Positions 17,470 through 26,677 are shown, counted from the first letter of the stretch. The stretch is DNA of 64,000 nucleotides from Hyphomicrobiales bacterium (GCA_900471485.1 UCEU01000009.1:62001-126000); one strand, 5' to 3'. The notes: generated from the sequence alone by a model not told the origin. Numbers and translations: made by a program.

Positions 17470-18558
17470 CTAAGTGGTGCCTTGCAGATCGGGGGTGGCG
17501 ACGGGCTTCGGCGTTGGGGTTGGTTGCGGAGTGGTCGGCATTGTGGCTTCCGGCGCGGGCGGTGCGGTCGCGGCCAGCCTTGCCTCGGCAATCCGTGCGG
17601 CGGCCTGCAGGTCGCGGTTGGCGCCGGCGATCTTTTCCATTGCCGCGATGGCGACGTCGGTGGCGAGGTAATCGGGCTTGTGGCCGACGCCCTTGATCTT
17701 GACCAGTTCCGAGCCGGCGATGTCGCGGGCAAGGCCCTGCGAGTGCAGGTGCTCCCAGACGATGTCGTCGCTATCGCCGGTGATGATGACCGTGGGCGCC
17801 GATATCCTGATATAGAGATGCGACTGGGTCTTGAAGTAATCGAGCAGGCGCACGAAGTCGACGGCGTTGTTGTGGAAGGTGGCGGGGCGAAGCACCAGCG
17901 AGGGGCCGGTCTTCAGGATGTAGTCATCCGGCCGTGGATTGGGGCGGAAGACGTTGAGCGTGCCGCGTTCCAGACGCCGCAAGCCGAGCGGCACGACCAG
18001 CGCGTGGTTGAAGAGCCAGCCGATTACCGGTGCTGTCGAGACGTGATAGTACCAGTCGACACCACCAGGCCACGGATGCGTGGCGGGCGCGAGAAAGAGC
18101 AGACCGGCCGTCTTTTCCGGATGGCGGACGCCGAAGGCGGCGGCGATGGCGCCGCCGAAGGAGTGGCCGACGATGATCGCCTTGTCGATGCCACGTTTTT
18201 CCATCAGCGCGGCGATTGCGTCCGCCTGGCCTGAGGGGAGGGCGTTATCCGGTCCGCCGCGTTCGGAATAGCCGTGGCCGGGGCGGTCGACGAAGAGCAT
18301 TTCGGCGCGGCCACGCAGAGGCTCCAGAAAGGCGCCGATCTGGTCGAGCAGGTTGCCGCTGGCGCCATGGATGAAGACCAGCGCCGGCAGGTCGGCGGTT
18401 TCAGGGCGCTCGATGTGGACGGCGTTCATGCGGTAGCCGCCGATATCGGTCAGCTCGCCAATGTTGGGATAGGCCTGCTCGAACTGGCGGGCCTTATAGG
18501 AGGAGTAGCCGATCGCGGCGGCCAAGGGGGCAAGGAGGGCGGAGACGAGCGTAAGCAT
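17470..18558 (-). CDS. alpha/beta hydrolase
   Basis: A 362-residue alpha/beta-fold hydrolase with an N-terminal hydrophobic anchor (~2-18). The oxyanion region is VFIHGASGN, the nucleophile elbow is VGHSFGGA, the acid is probably the Asp of ITGDSDDIVW, and the His is in GVGHKPDY. A Pro/Ala/Thr-rich tail of ~45 residues follows the catalytic domain. The natural substrate, an ester or lactone, cannot be read from sequence. It is followed by ggt on the same strand. Confidence 0.85.
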   Translation of the reverse strand: MLTLVSALLAPLAAAIGYSSYKARQFEQAYPNIGELTDIGGYRMNAVHIERPETADLPALVFIHGASGNLLDQIGAFLEPLRGRAEMLFVDRPGHGYSERGGPDNALPSGQADAIAALMEKRGIDKAIIVGHSFGGAIAAAFGVRHPEKTAGLLFLAPATHPWPGGVDWYYHVSTAPVIGWLFNHALVVPLGLRRLERGTLNVFRPNPRPDDYILKTGPSLVLRPATFHNNAVDFVRLLDYFKTQSHLYIRISAPTVIITGDSDDIVWEHLHSQGLARDIAGSELVKIKGVGHKPDYLATDVAIAAMEKIAGANRDLQAAARIAEARLAATAPPAPEATMPTTPQPTPTPKPVATPDLQGTT

Positions 18559-18644
18559 GGTATGGCCTGCGGCATGACATATGGTGCCATACGTTAGATT
18601 GGCGCCGCCGGTTCACCTTCAAGGGCTGGACGGGGCGCGACATT

Positions 18645-19259
18645 TCAGGTGCGGCTGCCGGCGAGCTTTTCGGAGAGCGTATTCATCTGCTCCTGCGCGT
18701 TGCGGTTGGCCGGGTAGACCTCAAGGAAACGTTCCCAGGCCTTCAGGGCGGCCTGGTCGTTTCCTGTCTCGGTGAGGATCGCGGCCATGCCGGAGAGCGC
18801 GCCGAAGTGACGGGGCTCAATGTCGAGCACGTGCTCGATATCGGACATCGCCTTGCGGTAGCTGTCGACGGTGTAGTTGAGCGTTGCCCGACGGTTCCAG
18901 CTCTCGGCGTAGTCGGGCTTGAGGGCGATCGCCTGGTCGATGAAGTCGAGCGCGGCAGGCGTGCGTTTCTCTTCCATGGCCTTGTCCGCCCACTGCATCA
19001 GAAGGTTGACGGTGGCGCTGCCCGAATCGTTCCACTCGGCGCGGATTTCGGCGGCGATACCGCTTGCCTTGTCGGGATCGCGCTCGCGCTTCAACTGCGC
19101 GAAGAGCTGATCGATATGTTGCTTCGGGGAGAGGTTCGCATCGGGCTGCTCGACGATGACATCCTTCTCGGCGGCTGCGGCCGGGAGAACGGGAGCGAGC
19201 AAAACGAGGGAAAGCGGCAATGCCGCGCAGGCCATAGCTAAAAAGCGCATGGCGGGCAT
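18645..19259 (-). CDS. exported tetratricopeptide-repeat protein
   Basis: A 204-residue protein with a signal peptide (hydrophobic ~8-26, ending PAAAAE) and about three TPR helices in its C-terminal half (AALDFIDQAIALKPDYAESW, SDIEHVLDIEPRHFGAL, ALKAWERFLEVYPANRNA). TPR units mediate protein-protein contacts, so a periplasmic assembly or scaffold role is likely. The start at 19259 was chosen; the ATG three codons later is an alternative. The neighbouring alpha/beta hydrolase lies downstream on the same strand. Confidence 0.75.
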   Translation of the reverse strand: MPAMRFLAMACAALPLSLVLLAPVLPAAAAEKDVIVEQPDANLSPKQHIDQLFAQLKRERDPDKASGIAAEIRAEWNDSGSATVNLLMQWADKAMEEKRTPAALDFIDQAIALKPDYAESWNRRATLNYTVDSYRKAMSDIEHVLDIEPRHFGALSGMAAILTETGNDQAALKAWERFLEVYPANRNAQEQMNTLSEKLAGSRT

Positions 19260-19366
19260 AATAGCCCGCCATTGCAGAAGATCAAAGCAACTTTGTGCGA
19301 TCACCGAAGCGATCCCGCGCGAAGGCTCAAAGACAGATATCCTGCCGAGCCTTGCGCAACGCTCAA

Positions 19367-19492
19367 TCAGCCCTGACGAGCCTTGAAGCGCGGGTTCAGC
19401 TTGTTGATGATGTAAATGCGGCCCTTGCGGCGAACGAGGCGGTTGTCACGATGACGAGCCTTGAGCGACTTGAGCGAATTCTTGATCTTCAT
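19367..19492 (-). CDS. rpmJ: 50S ribosomal protein L36 (cysteine-free form)
   Basis: A 41-residue open frame from ATG at 19492 to TGA at 19367-19369. It reads [20 protein letters not shown], then [18 protein letters not shown], matching the 41-residue L36 type common in alphaproteobacteria. It contains no cysteine, so it lacks the zinc-ribbon ligands of the classical 37-38-residue L36. The gene is monocistronic, with a space on both sides. Confidence 0.93.
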
Positions 19493-19544
19493 TGTTTTGA
19501 TCCGCGTGTTTGGGGGAATTCACATTCGCCCTTGTCTATTACAT

Positions 19545-19570
19545 TCAAAAGCGCGCTCAGGGCGCGCTCT
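19545..19570 (-). terminator. probable terminator of the purE-purK operon
   Basis: On the minus strand a 7-bp GC stem (AGCGCGC/GCGCGCT, 19550-19556 and 19562-19568) with 5-base loop is followed by a short T run. It lies ~85 bases past the purK stop and upstream of rpmJ. Confidence 0.55.
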
Positions 19571-19651
19571 TAGGTTGGGCGTGCAGATAACCCGACGGCT
19601 TATCTGTGTCAACCACGTGAAGGTGTTTTTCCCGTGGCTGCATGGTGTTTA

Positions 19652-20728
19652 TCAGGCGGAAACCTGTGGTTTCGCTGTCAATGTGGTGACGTGGCCCATC
19701 TTTCGGCCGGGCCGGGACTCGGTCTTGCCGTAGAGGTGGACGAGGGTGTCGCGGCGCTGCAGCCAGTCGGGAAGCGCCAGGATGTCGTCGCCGATCAGGT
19801 TCTGCATCACGCAGTCCGAATGACGGTCGGCGCTGCCGAGCGGCAGGCCTGATACGGCGCGGATATGCTGCTCGAACTGCGAGATGACGCAGGCGGCTTC
19901 CGTCCAGTGGCCGGAATTATGGACGCGCGGCGCCATCTCGTTGGCGATCAGGCTGCCGTCCGAAAGCACGAAGAACTCGATGCCGATGACACCGACATAG
20001 CCGAGCGACGACAGGATGGTCTCGGCGGCAGCACGAGCGGCTTTGGCCGTGGCGTCGGATATCGAGGCCGGCACGGTCGAGGTGTGCAGGATGCCGTTGC
20101 GGTGGACGTTCTCCGCCGGATCGTAGCAGGCGACGGTGCCATCGGTGGCACGCGCGGCGATAATGGAGATCTCGCGCTCGAAGGGGATGAAGCTTTCGAG
20201 AATCAGCGGCACGCTTCCCAGCGCCTCATAGGCGCCGGCGGGGCTGTCTGCCTCGGAACGGAATACCCTTTGGCCCTTGCCGTCATACCCCATCCGACAG
20301 GTCTTCAGCACGCCCTGGCCGCCGAAGTCCTTCAGTGCGGCCTCGAGTTCGGCCTGGCTGTCCACGGAATGGAAGCGGGCGGTGGGGATGCCGCAGCCGT
20401 TGATGAAGCGCTTTTCGACCAGGCGATCCTGCGCTGCCTCGAGTGCCCTGGCGGGCGGATAAACCGGCACGCTCCTGGCCAGCGTCTCAGCGGCGGAAAC
20501 GGGGACGTTTTCGAATTCGTAGGTGACGACGTCGCAGGTGCCGGCGAGCTCGGCAAGCGCCGAGGGGTCGTCATAGTTTGCCACGATCTGGCCGTTGGCA
20601 ACCTGGGCGGCCGGGCAATCGGCCTGCGGCTCCAGGATGACGGTGCGGAAGTTCATGCGGGCGGCAGCCATGGCGAGCATGCGGCCGAGCTGGCCGCCGC
20701 CGATGATGCCGATCGTTCTAACAGTCAT
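19652..20728 (-). CDS. purK: 5-(carboxyamino)imidazole ribonucleotide synthase
   Basis: A 358-residue ATP-grasp enzyme that carboxylates aminoimidazole ribonucleotide with bicarbonate and ATP in purine synthesis. The dinucleotide-like start is [18 protein letters not shown], the ATP-grasp region is [18 protein letters not shown], and [11 protein letters not shown] and [17 protein letters not shown] close the active site. The start ATG (20728) overlaps the purE stop as ATGA, so the two form one translationally coupled operon. Confidence 0.97.
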   Translation of the reverse strand: MTVRTIGIIGGGQLGRMLAMAAARMNFRTVILEPQADCPAAQVANGQIVANYDDPSALAELAGTCDVVTYEFENVPVSAAETLARSVPVYPPARALEAAQDRLVEKRFINGCGIPTARFHSVDSQAELEAALKDFGGQGVLKTCRMGYDGKGQRVFRSEADSPAGAYEALGSVPLILESFIPFEREISIIAARATDGTVACYDPAENVHRNGILHTSTVPASISDATAKAARAAAETILSSLGYVGVIGIEFFVLSDGSLIANEMAPRVHNSGHWTEAACVISQFEQHIRAVSGLPLGSADRHSDCVMQNLIGDDILALPDWLQRRDTLVHLYGKTESRPGRKMGHVTTLTAKPQVSA

Positions 20729-21225
20729 AGGTCGTCCATCGGATATTCGGCGATCGCGGCACTCTGGCGCTCGCGCCATTCGTCGAGGCGGTCGGCGATG
20801 TCGTCGTCGGAAAGGGCGAGCACGGCGGCTGCCAGCAGCGCTGCGTTGATCGCGCCGGCCTTGCCGATCGCCAGCGTGCCGACGGGAATGCCGCCCGGCA
20901 TCTGCACGATGGAGAGGAGGCTGTCCTGTCCCGACATGGCCTTGGACTGAACCGGCACGCCGAAAACCGGCAGTGGTGTCATGGATGCCGTCATGCCTGG
21001 AAGGTGGGCGGCGCCGCCGGCGCCGGCGATGATGACCTTGAAGCCCTCGGCTCTCGCGCCCTTGGCGAAATTGACCATGCGGTCGGGCGTGCGGTGCGCG
21101 GAGATGATGCGCGCGTCATAGGTGATTTCCAGCGCCTCGAGCGTATCGGCGGCGTTCTTCATGGTTTCCCAATCGGACTGGCTTCCCATGATGATGGCAA
21201 CGGGCGGTCTGTCTGTCATCGTCAC
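20725..21225 (-). CDS. purE: N5-carboxyaminoimidazole ribonucleotide mutase
   Basis: A 166-residue enzyme that moves the carboxyl group made by PurK to the imidazole carbon. Motifs: [34 protein letters not shown] and [12 protein letters not shown]. It starts with GTG at 21225, placed 6 bases after AAGGGAACA, or with ATG two codons later. It overlaps purK by 4 bases and lies 11 bases downstream of a YdcH/DUF465 gene on the same strand. Confidence 0.97.
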   Translation of the reverse strand: MTMTDRPPVAIIMGSQSDWETMKNAADTLEALEITYDARIISAHRTPDRMVNFAKGARAEGFKVIIAGAGGAAHLPGMTASMTPLPVFGVPVQSKAMSGQDSLLSIVQMPGGIPVGTLAIGKAGAINAALLAAAVLALSDDDIADRLDEWRERQSAAIAEYPMDDL

Positions 21226-21236
21226 GACTGTTCCCT

Positions 21237-21446
21237 TCAGGCGATGATATCGGGAATGATCTGGTCCTCGAGCTTCGTCAGCTTATCCTTGATAACCAGC
21301 TTCTTCTTCTTCATGCGCTGCACGCGCAGGGCGTCGCAGCCAACGGCGATCATGGCGTTGATGGCGGCATCATAGTCTTCGTGTTCCTGACGAAGGCGCG
21401 CCACTACGAGCCTGACTTCCGCCTGTTCCTGATCGGGCATACGCAT
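21237..21446 (-). CDS. YdcH/DUF465 family protein (longer copy)
   Basis: A 69-residue helical protein ([19 protein letters not shown], then [20 protein letters not shown]) of the DUF465/YdcH family, whose signature is a long helix ending in a Lys-rich K-K-K-L-x-x-K-D segment. Function unknown. It is 11 bases upstream of purE, so it probably leads that operon. A second member lies divergently 223 bases away. Start 21446; ATG at 21440 is an alternative. Confidence 0.8.
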   Translation of the reverse strand: MRMPDQEQAEVRLVVARLRQEHEDYDAAINAMIAVGCDALRVQRMKKKKLVIKDKLTKLEDQIIPDIIA

Positions 21447-21669
21447 TCCCCATGATCGTCTACGGACATCGTCCGGACTGCCGATGATTTTTGCAAGCTC
21501 CTATCACCAAATAGCGGTAACGGCTAGCGGGCCGCGACCATGAATTTGACATCTAGTCTCCATGTTTTCGCCTTCGACAAGCCGTCAAAAATGTGTCACA
21601 GTCGAAGGGTTGACGCCTTGGATCTCCGGCGGTGTTGGCTGGAGAAAGGTAAGAGGAAGGAAGGGTCAT

Positions 21670-21843
21670 ATGACTGTTCAAGCTCATCTTGAATCACTCC
21701 AGAAGAAGCATGGCGCTCTTGAGGAGGAGCTTCATTCACTAATGGTTTCCCCCTCCAGGAACGAAGCGGAAGTTGCCGAGTGCAAACGCAGAAAGCTGCG
21801 TATCAAGGACGAGATTGAGCGTCTTAAATCGCCGATCCACTAA
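21670..21843 (+). CDS. YdcH/DUF465 family protein (shorter copy)
   Basis: A 57-residue protein starting MTVQAHLESLQKKHGALEEE and ending KRRKLRIKDEIERLKSP, the standard DUF465/YdcH pattern. It is predicted to be one helical hairpin. ATG at 21670 gives family length; the longer upstream reading has no similarity. It is divergent from the longer copy, so the pair probably arose by duplication. Confidence 0.85.
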   Translation: MTVQAHLESLQKKHGALEEELHSLMVSPSRNEAEVAECKRRKLRIKDEIERLKSPIH

Positions 21844-21932
21844 CAGGACAGAGCGATTGTTGAGCATCGCCTTGCAGGATAAAGCCCCAATTCATCAGTG
21901 ATTTAGCAAGTCAGATGCTTGTTTGACAAAGA

Positions 21933-21976
21933 GATGCGCCGGCCGGACAAGGTGATCCGACCGGCGCATTTTCTTT
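21933..21976 (+). terminator. terminator-like hairpin after short YdcH gene
   Basis: ATGCGCCGG at ~21934-21942 pairs with CCGGCGCAT at 21961-21969, extended by CCGGA/TCCGA-like inner pairs. A T-rich stretch follows on the plus strand. It sits between the short YdcH gene and the convergent ArsR gene and could serve both. Confidence 0.65.
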
Positions 21977-21989
21977 TGGTTCGGAGCGG

Positions 21990-22250
21990 TCAGGCCCAGA
22001 ACTGGTCGAGCCAGATATTGAGCTTGTCGAAGCCGCGATTGTTGACGGTGTAGATGCGTTTCGTGCCTTCGGCCGTCACCGAAACGAGATTGCAATCGAG
22101 GAGCGCCTTCAGGTGCTGGGAGACGGCCGGGCGGCTGATCGGCAGGCCCTCGGCGAGCTCGTTCACCGTCCTCGGCGCGCGCCGCAACTCCTCCAGCAGG
22201 AAGCGCCGGTGCGGGTCTGCTATCGCGGTGAAGGGATCGGCGATCGACAT
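21990..22250 (-). CDS. ArsR-family winged-helix regulator
   Basis: An 86-residue ArsR-type repressor. The wHTH is TVNELAEGLPISRPAVSQHLKALLD followed by the wing (VSVTAEGTKRIYTVN). No cysteine-vicinal metal site of the classical ELCVCDL type is present, so it is a non-metal or unusual-sensor member. It lies 68 bases downstream of the TauE-type transporter on the same strand, so it may autoregulate with it. Confidence 0.85.
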   Translation of the reverse strand: MSIADPFTAIADPHRRFLLEELRRAPRTVNELAEGLPISRPAVSQHLKALLDCNLVSVTAEGTKRIYTVNNRGFDKLNIWLDQFWA

Positions 22251-22318
22251 AAAGAAAAGCTACGTCAATTGGTGAAGCCCGGCAAGGAGATTGTGCAGCG
22301 CAATGCGAGCCGGATGTC

Positions 22319-23083
22319 CTAGTATCCAAGGCCCTCGCGGGTAATCAGCACGGCGGCGATCAGTGCCATGGCATACATGAACGGATAGAAGATCGCCGGC
22401 TTCATGCGCTTGACGCACCAGGCGCCGGCAATGGTGGCGAGGGGCGCGAAGGGCAGCAGCGTGGCGGAGGCGGCAAGGTTCTGCGTGTCGAGCTGGCCGA
22501 GCGCGAAATACGGAACCAGCTTGACGGCATTGAGAATGGCGAAGAAGCGAACGCTGGTGCCGGTGTATTCGCGCGGCGGCATTTTCAGCGGCAAGGCATA
22601 AATCTGGAACGGCGCGCCGCCGGCGTGGGCCACGAAGCTGCCATAGCCGGAGAAGGTGCCCCACAACGTCGCCAGCAAGGGCCGTTGTCCGTGCGGCGGC
22701 ACGGCCTTGCCGGCGTTGGGGCCGAAGTTGGTCCAGAAGTAGCGAAGGCAGAAGAGGATGGTGACGAGGCCGATAACCACCCGGAGCACATTGCCGGGAA
22801 CGAGTGCCGAGGTAGCCCAGCCGATGGCGATGCCGATGAGGGCGCCTGGAAGCATGATCTTCAGCGTCGTCCAATCGCCGTGCTTTCGCCAGATGACGAG
22901 CGAGATCATGTCCATGAAGACGAGGATCGGCAGTAGGATGGCGGCGGCCTGTACAGGGGAGACGACGAGAGCCAGAAAAGGCAGCCCGATCAACGACAGG
23001 GCATCGCCCATGCCGCCTTTCGCGAGACCGACCAGAATGACGGCGGGAATTGCGGCGTAGTAAAATGACACGTCCATCGGCAT
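22319..23083 (-). CDS. TauE/SafE-family sulfite/organosulfonate exporter-like permease
   Basis: A 254-residue polytopic membrane protein with about eight hydrophobic helices. Typical TauE/SafE features are the N-terminal helix with LVGLAKGGMGD, FLALVVSPVQAAAILLPIL in helix 2-3, and GTFSGYGSFVAHAGGAPFQIY in the internal repeat. The family moves small anions such as sulfite or sulfoacetate across the inner membrane; the substrate here is unknown. Start 23083 follows a GGGAGG site. An ArsR gene follows on the same strand. Confidence 0.85.
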   Translation of the reverse strand: MPMDVSFYYAAIPAVILVGLAKGGMGDALSLIGLPFLALVVSPVQAAAILLPILVFMDMISLVIWRKHGDWTTLKIMLPGALIGIAIGWATSALVPGNVLRVVIGLVTILFCLRYFWTNFGPNAGKAVPPHGQRPLLATLWGTFSGYGSFVAHAGGAPFQIYALPLKMPPREYTGTSVRFFAILNAVKLVPYFALGQLDTQNLAASATLLPFAPLATIAGAWCVKRMKPAIFYPFMYAMALIAAVLITREGLGY

Positions 23084-23190
23084 GCTTTTGAAGTCCTCCC
23101 CTTGCCAGCCCCGTCTAACGGAATTACTCACACAAGACGAGTGCGGACAGGCCCGATGAGGGCGTAATCCGCTGAAAATGGAAAGAGTTC

Positions 23191-23844
23191 ATGACCGAAC
23201 AGCAAAACCGCTGCCGCCTGGTTCTTATCGCGCCAGATATCGCCGATGCCGACGAACAGGTGAAAATCGTCGCGGATGCGTTGAAGGGCGGCGATGTCGC
23301 GTCGGTCATCGTGCCGCAATACGGACTGAACGACGGCGAGTTTCAGAAGCACGCCGAGAAGCTGGTTCCCATTATCCAGAAGGCCGACGCGGCGGCGTTG
23401 CTGGCAGGCGATAGCCGTGTTGTCGGTCGTGCGAAGGCGGACGGCCTGCATCTGACAGGCCCGGCATCCGAGATCTCCGAGGCGATCGACAAGTATGCCG
23501 ACAAGCTGATCATCGGCGGCGGCAACGCAGCCGACCGTCACCATGCGCTGGAGATCGGCGAGGAACGGCCCGATTACATCTTCTTCGGCAAGCTCGACGG
23601 CGACATCAAGCCGGAAGCGCATCCGAAGAACCTCGCGCTGGCCGAATGGTGGGCGTCGATGATCGAAATTCCCTGCATCGTCATGGGCGGCCAAGATCCC
23701 GCTTCCGCCCTTGCGGTCGCGGAAACCGGTGCCGAATTCGTGGCCCTGCATCTGGCGGTCTTCGGCGAGCCCGCCCGCGCGCCGCTCGTCGTCTCCGAAG
23801 TCAACGCACTTTTGGACGAAAAAGCGCCACGGTTTGAGGATTGA
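23191..23844 (+). CDS. ThiE-like protein with degenerate active site
   Basis: A 217-residue protein with the thiamine-phosphate-synthase TIM-barrel trace: ADGLHLTGP in place of GADGVHLGQ, ERPDYIFFGKL in place of the DYIGFGP segment, and CIVMGGQDPASA near the pyrophosphate loop. The residues expected for ThiE activity are largely absent: the LRxK substrate motif reads VPQYG and the TxTK loop is missing. It is therefore probably not an authentic thiamine-phosphate synthase, although automatic annotation may call it one. The Sel1-repeat gene begins 11 bases after its stop, suggesting an operon. Confidence 0.7.
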   Translation: MTEQQNRCRLVLIAPDIADADEQVKIVADALKGGDVASVIVPQYGLNDGEFQKHAEKLVPIIQKADAAALLAGDSRVVGRAKADGLHLTGPASEISEAIDKYADKLIIGGGNAADRHHALEIGEERPDYIFFGKLDGDIKPEAHPKNLALAEWWASMIEIPCIVMGGQDPASALAVAETGAEFVALHLAVFGEPARAPLVVSEVNALLDEKAPRFED

Positions 23845-23854
23845 TATCGCGCTC

Positions 23855-24937
23855 ATGCCGATCCTGATCCGCCATTCGCGTCGCTGCGCCATCGTTCTCT
23901 CCGCTCTTCTGGCGGTGTCCAGCCATGTCGCGCTTGCGCAGACGGTGGACAATGTGGTGACGCGGCCGCTGACCGGTGCGCCGGAATCGCTGAAATCGGC
24001 GCGCCCGCAGGCGGATAAGATCACTCCCTCGACCGGCGTCGGCGTTTTCGACCGAATGGGCGCCAAGCTGCCCGATCTGCCGCCGGAGAAGGACTACAAA
24101 GGCCCTGTCGACGATGCCTATGGCGCTTACCAGCGCGGCTATTATCTGACTGCGATGGAAAAGGCGCTGCCGCGCGCGCAGCTCGGCGATCCGGCGGCGC
24201 AGACGCTGGTGGCCGAATTGCTGGCCAGTGGCCTCGGCGTGCATCGCGACATGAAGAACGCGGCGTTCTGGTACGGCAAGGCCGCAGAAGGCGGCGACGC
24301 CGCGGCGATGTTCAAATACGCCATGCTGCTCATGGAAGGCCGCGTGGTTGAGCGCGACAAGGCCAAGGCCGACGACTACATGCACAAGGCGGCCGATGCC
24401 GGAAATCCCTCGGCACAGTTCAACTGGGCGCAGATCCTGACTGCCGACAACAACGGCCAGAAGGGCCTGCTACTGGCGTTGCCATACTACGAGAAATCTG
24501 CGGAGCAGGGGATCGCCGACGCGCAATACGCGGTCGCGCAGATCTATTCGGCGGTGCCCGACCTGCCGCCGGAGAAGAAGCAGCTCGCTCGTGAATGGAT
24601 GGCACGCGCGGCGCATGCGGGCTTCGATACCGCGCAGGTGGATCTCGGCGTCTGGTTCGTCAACGGAACCAATGGCAACCGCGATTTCGTCAAGGGTTTC
24701 CAATGGCTTCGGCTTGCCGCCAACCGCGGAAACGTGGTGGCGCAGAACAAGCTGGCGCATCTCTACATCAATGCGCTCGGCACCAAGCCGGATCCGGTCG
24801 AGGCCGCGAAATGGTATGTCCTCTCACGCCGGGCCGGTCTGCCCGATCCTGCGCTCGAGGACTTCTATCTCGGTATCGAGGATGACCAGCAGAAGGCGGC
24901 CATCGCCGCCGCCAACAAGTTCCGCAGGCTCCAGTAG
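23855..24937 (+). CDS. exported Sel1-like repeat protein
   Basis: A 360-residue protein with a signal peptide (hydrophobic ~13-28, ending ALAQ) and about six Sel1/TPR-type repeats (AAFWYGKAAEGGDAAAMFKY, DDYMHKAADAGNPSAQFNWA, LPYYEKSAEQGIADAQYAVA, FQWLRLAANRGNVVAQNKLA, AKWYVLSRRAGLPD). Sel1 proteins scaffold envelope or signalling complexes. ATG at 23855 is used; a TTG seven codons earlier would overlap the ThiE-like stop. It is likely co-transcribed with the ThiE-like gene and ends 3 bases before the convergent chemotaxis-like gene. Confidence 0.85.
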   Translation: MPILIRHSRRCAIVLSALLAVSSHVALAQTVDNVVTRPLTGAPESLKSARPQADKITPSTGVGVFDRMGAKLPDLPPEKDYKGPVDDAYGAYQRGYYLTAMEKALPRAQLGDPAAQTLVAELLASGLGVHRDMKNAAFWYGKAAEGGDAAAMFKYAMLLMEGRVVERDKAKADDYMHKAADAGNPSAQFNWAQILTADNNGQKGLLLALPYYEKSAEQGIADAQYAVAQIYSAVPDLPPEKKQLAREWMARAAHAGFDTAQVDLGVWFVNGTNGNRDFVKGFQWLRLAANRGNVVAQNKLAHLYINALGTKPDPVEAAKWYVLSRRAGLPDPALEDFYLGIEDDQQKAAIAAANKFRRLQ

Positions 24938-24940
24938 CTT

Positions 24941-26677
24941 CTAGAACAGCGCGTCGGCGAAGAGGTCTTCGTCGTCGGCCGCCTGCGCGGCCTCAACAAC
25001 GGCCGGGGCTGCGGCTTCTTCGGTCGCCGGCACGATGTTGCGGTGAACCGTTCTTTCCTGTGCCATCGTGTAGAGCTTGAAGATCTTGCGGTCGAGCGGA
25101 GCGATGGCTTCCGCAAGGTCCGAGATGTCGGCGATCTCCGCGCCGGCCAAGGTCTCCAGCATATCGGCGGAGCGGGCAAGCACGTCGCCGAGGTCGCGCT
25201 GGAAGTCGAGCTTGCCGATCAGGAGACTGATCTTGCTGGCGACTTCGCGGCCGTGTTCGGAGAGAACCTTGAGTTCGTCTTCCATCGTGTCGGCCGCGGA
25301 GCGGATGTTGGCAACGGCTGACGTCAGGTTTTCGCCGAGGCCGCCTGGTCCGGCATTCGTCGCCGGTGCGAGGTTGCCGGCTGCGGCTTCGAGCGCGGGC
25401 AGGCCGGTAACAAGGGCATCCGCCGATTCATCCAGCTTTCCGGCGAAGATGCGCAGTTCGGCGGTGACGACGTTGATCGACTTGCCGGCTTCGCCGAGAC
25501 GGCTGCAGCGCAGGTTGGTGTTCAGCGCCATGTAATGGATGTCGGTCTTGACCGCGCGGATGTTGTCGATCGCCTGCATCAGCTGGGATGCGGTGTGGAG
25601 CGTCGAGCGGCTGACCTGATCGGCCTGCCGGGTGGCGGTATCCACCTGCTTGACGATCTCGTGCGCGGCCGAAACGCTGGCCTCCAGATCGCGCATGAAA
25701 TTGCCCTGGCCGCCGCCGCTCATCTGGTCGCGCAGACGCAGGATTTCGTGCGTGTCCTGGCCGAAGCTGGCGATGGTATCGACAACGCTGCGGGAGTCGC
25801 GCTGGAAATCCAGGCACATCTCGTTCATCTGCGCCGCCGTCAGATGATGGATGACGTTTTCCAGACGGGAACGGGCGTTGGCATCGAGCTTGCGGCCGTC
25901 TTCACCGGCAAGGAATTCATCGAGAAGCGAAAAGGTGCTCTGGACGTGCTCGATACGCTGGCGGGTGATGTCGCCGATCTGCAGCGCCGAGAGCGTCGAG
26001 GCGACCTTGCTCTGGATGCCGCGGGCGACCGCGGAGACATCGCGGGCGATGGCGGAAAGGTTCTGGCGATGGGCGGCGATCTTGCGGGCGTCGTCGTTCA
26101 GTGCGCCGGCAACCGCCGGCACGGTCTCGCCATAGCTCTTGGCCGCATTGGCGCCGAAGGCGAGCGCCAGCTTCACTTCCTTCTCGAGGCGATCGATATG
26201 CTCGGCGAAGCCGTTCACCTCTGATGTTCCCGAGGATATGCGCTCGAGGATTTCCTGCGCGAAACCGGCGAACTCTGCGATGCCGGCGCCGGTGATCTTT
26301 ACGGTCACCGCGAAGGTGCGCAGATAGCGCATCGTTTCCTGCATGTCGGCCACGTGCTTCTTCAGCGCATTGCCGTTCTGGGCCAGCGCGGCGAGGGCCT
26401 CCTGGCGGGCCTTTTCGGAGATCGGCAGGTCTGTCAGGCTCTGCACGGTCGAGCGCAGGTCGGCACCCGTATCCGTTGCGTCGCCATTGTCGAGCGCCTT
26501 GGTGATGTTATCGAGTGAACTCAACAATCGGTTGAGTACATCCATGGATGAAAGCAGAACCGTTCCGCCCTCGAGAAAACGTTCCTCGACCTGGCTGCGG
26601 GCTGCTTCCAGCGTCTCGCTGATGCCCGAACCAGAAGCCTGAAATGTTGACAGTGCCGATGCCGCCCCGTTTTTCAC
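24941..26677 (-). CDS. soluble chemoreceptor-like protein with degenerate MCP signalling tip
   Basis: A 578-residue, almost entirely helical protein without a transmembrane segment. The central region resembles an MCP cytoplasmic hairpin, but the tip is decayed: ALNTNLRCSRLGEAGKS, then NVVTAELRIFAGKLDES, stands where canonical receptors have LLALNAAIEAARAGE and a [11 protein letters not shown] stretch. It ends in an acidic tail (DDEDLFADALF). The start is GTG at 26677, with AAAGGA upstream; the longer reading adds unrelated sequence. It is divergent from the STAS-cheY-cheA operon. An adaptor or alternative input role in that pathway is inferred. Confidence 0.7.
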   Translation of the reverse strand: MKNGAASALSTFQASGSGISETLEAARSQVEERFLEGGTVLLSSMDVLNRLLSSLDNITKALDNGDATDTGADLRSTVQSLTDLPISEKARQEALAALAQNGNALKKHVADMQETMRYLRTFAVTVKITGAGIAEFAGFAQEILERISSGTSEVNGFAEHIDRLEKEVKLALAFGANAAKSYGETVPAVAGALNDDARKIAAHRQNLSAIARDVSAVARGIQSKVASTLSALQIGDITRQRIEHVQSTFSLLDEFLAGEDGRKLDANARSRLENVIHHLTAAQMNEMCLDFQRDSRSVVDTIASFGQDTHEILRLRDQMSGGGQGNFMRDLEASVSAAHEIVKQVDTATRQADQVSRSTLHTASQLMQAIDNIRAVKTDIHYMALNTNLRCSRLGEAGKSINVVTAELRIFAGKLDESADALVTGLPALEAAAGNLAPATNAGPGGLGENLTSAVANIRSAADTMEDELKVLSEHGREVASKISLLIGKLDFQRDLGDVLARSADMLETLAGAEIADISDLAEAIAPLDRKIFKLYTMAQERTVHRNIVPATEEAAAPAVVEAAQAADDEDLFADALF

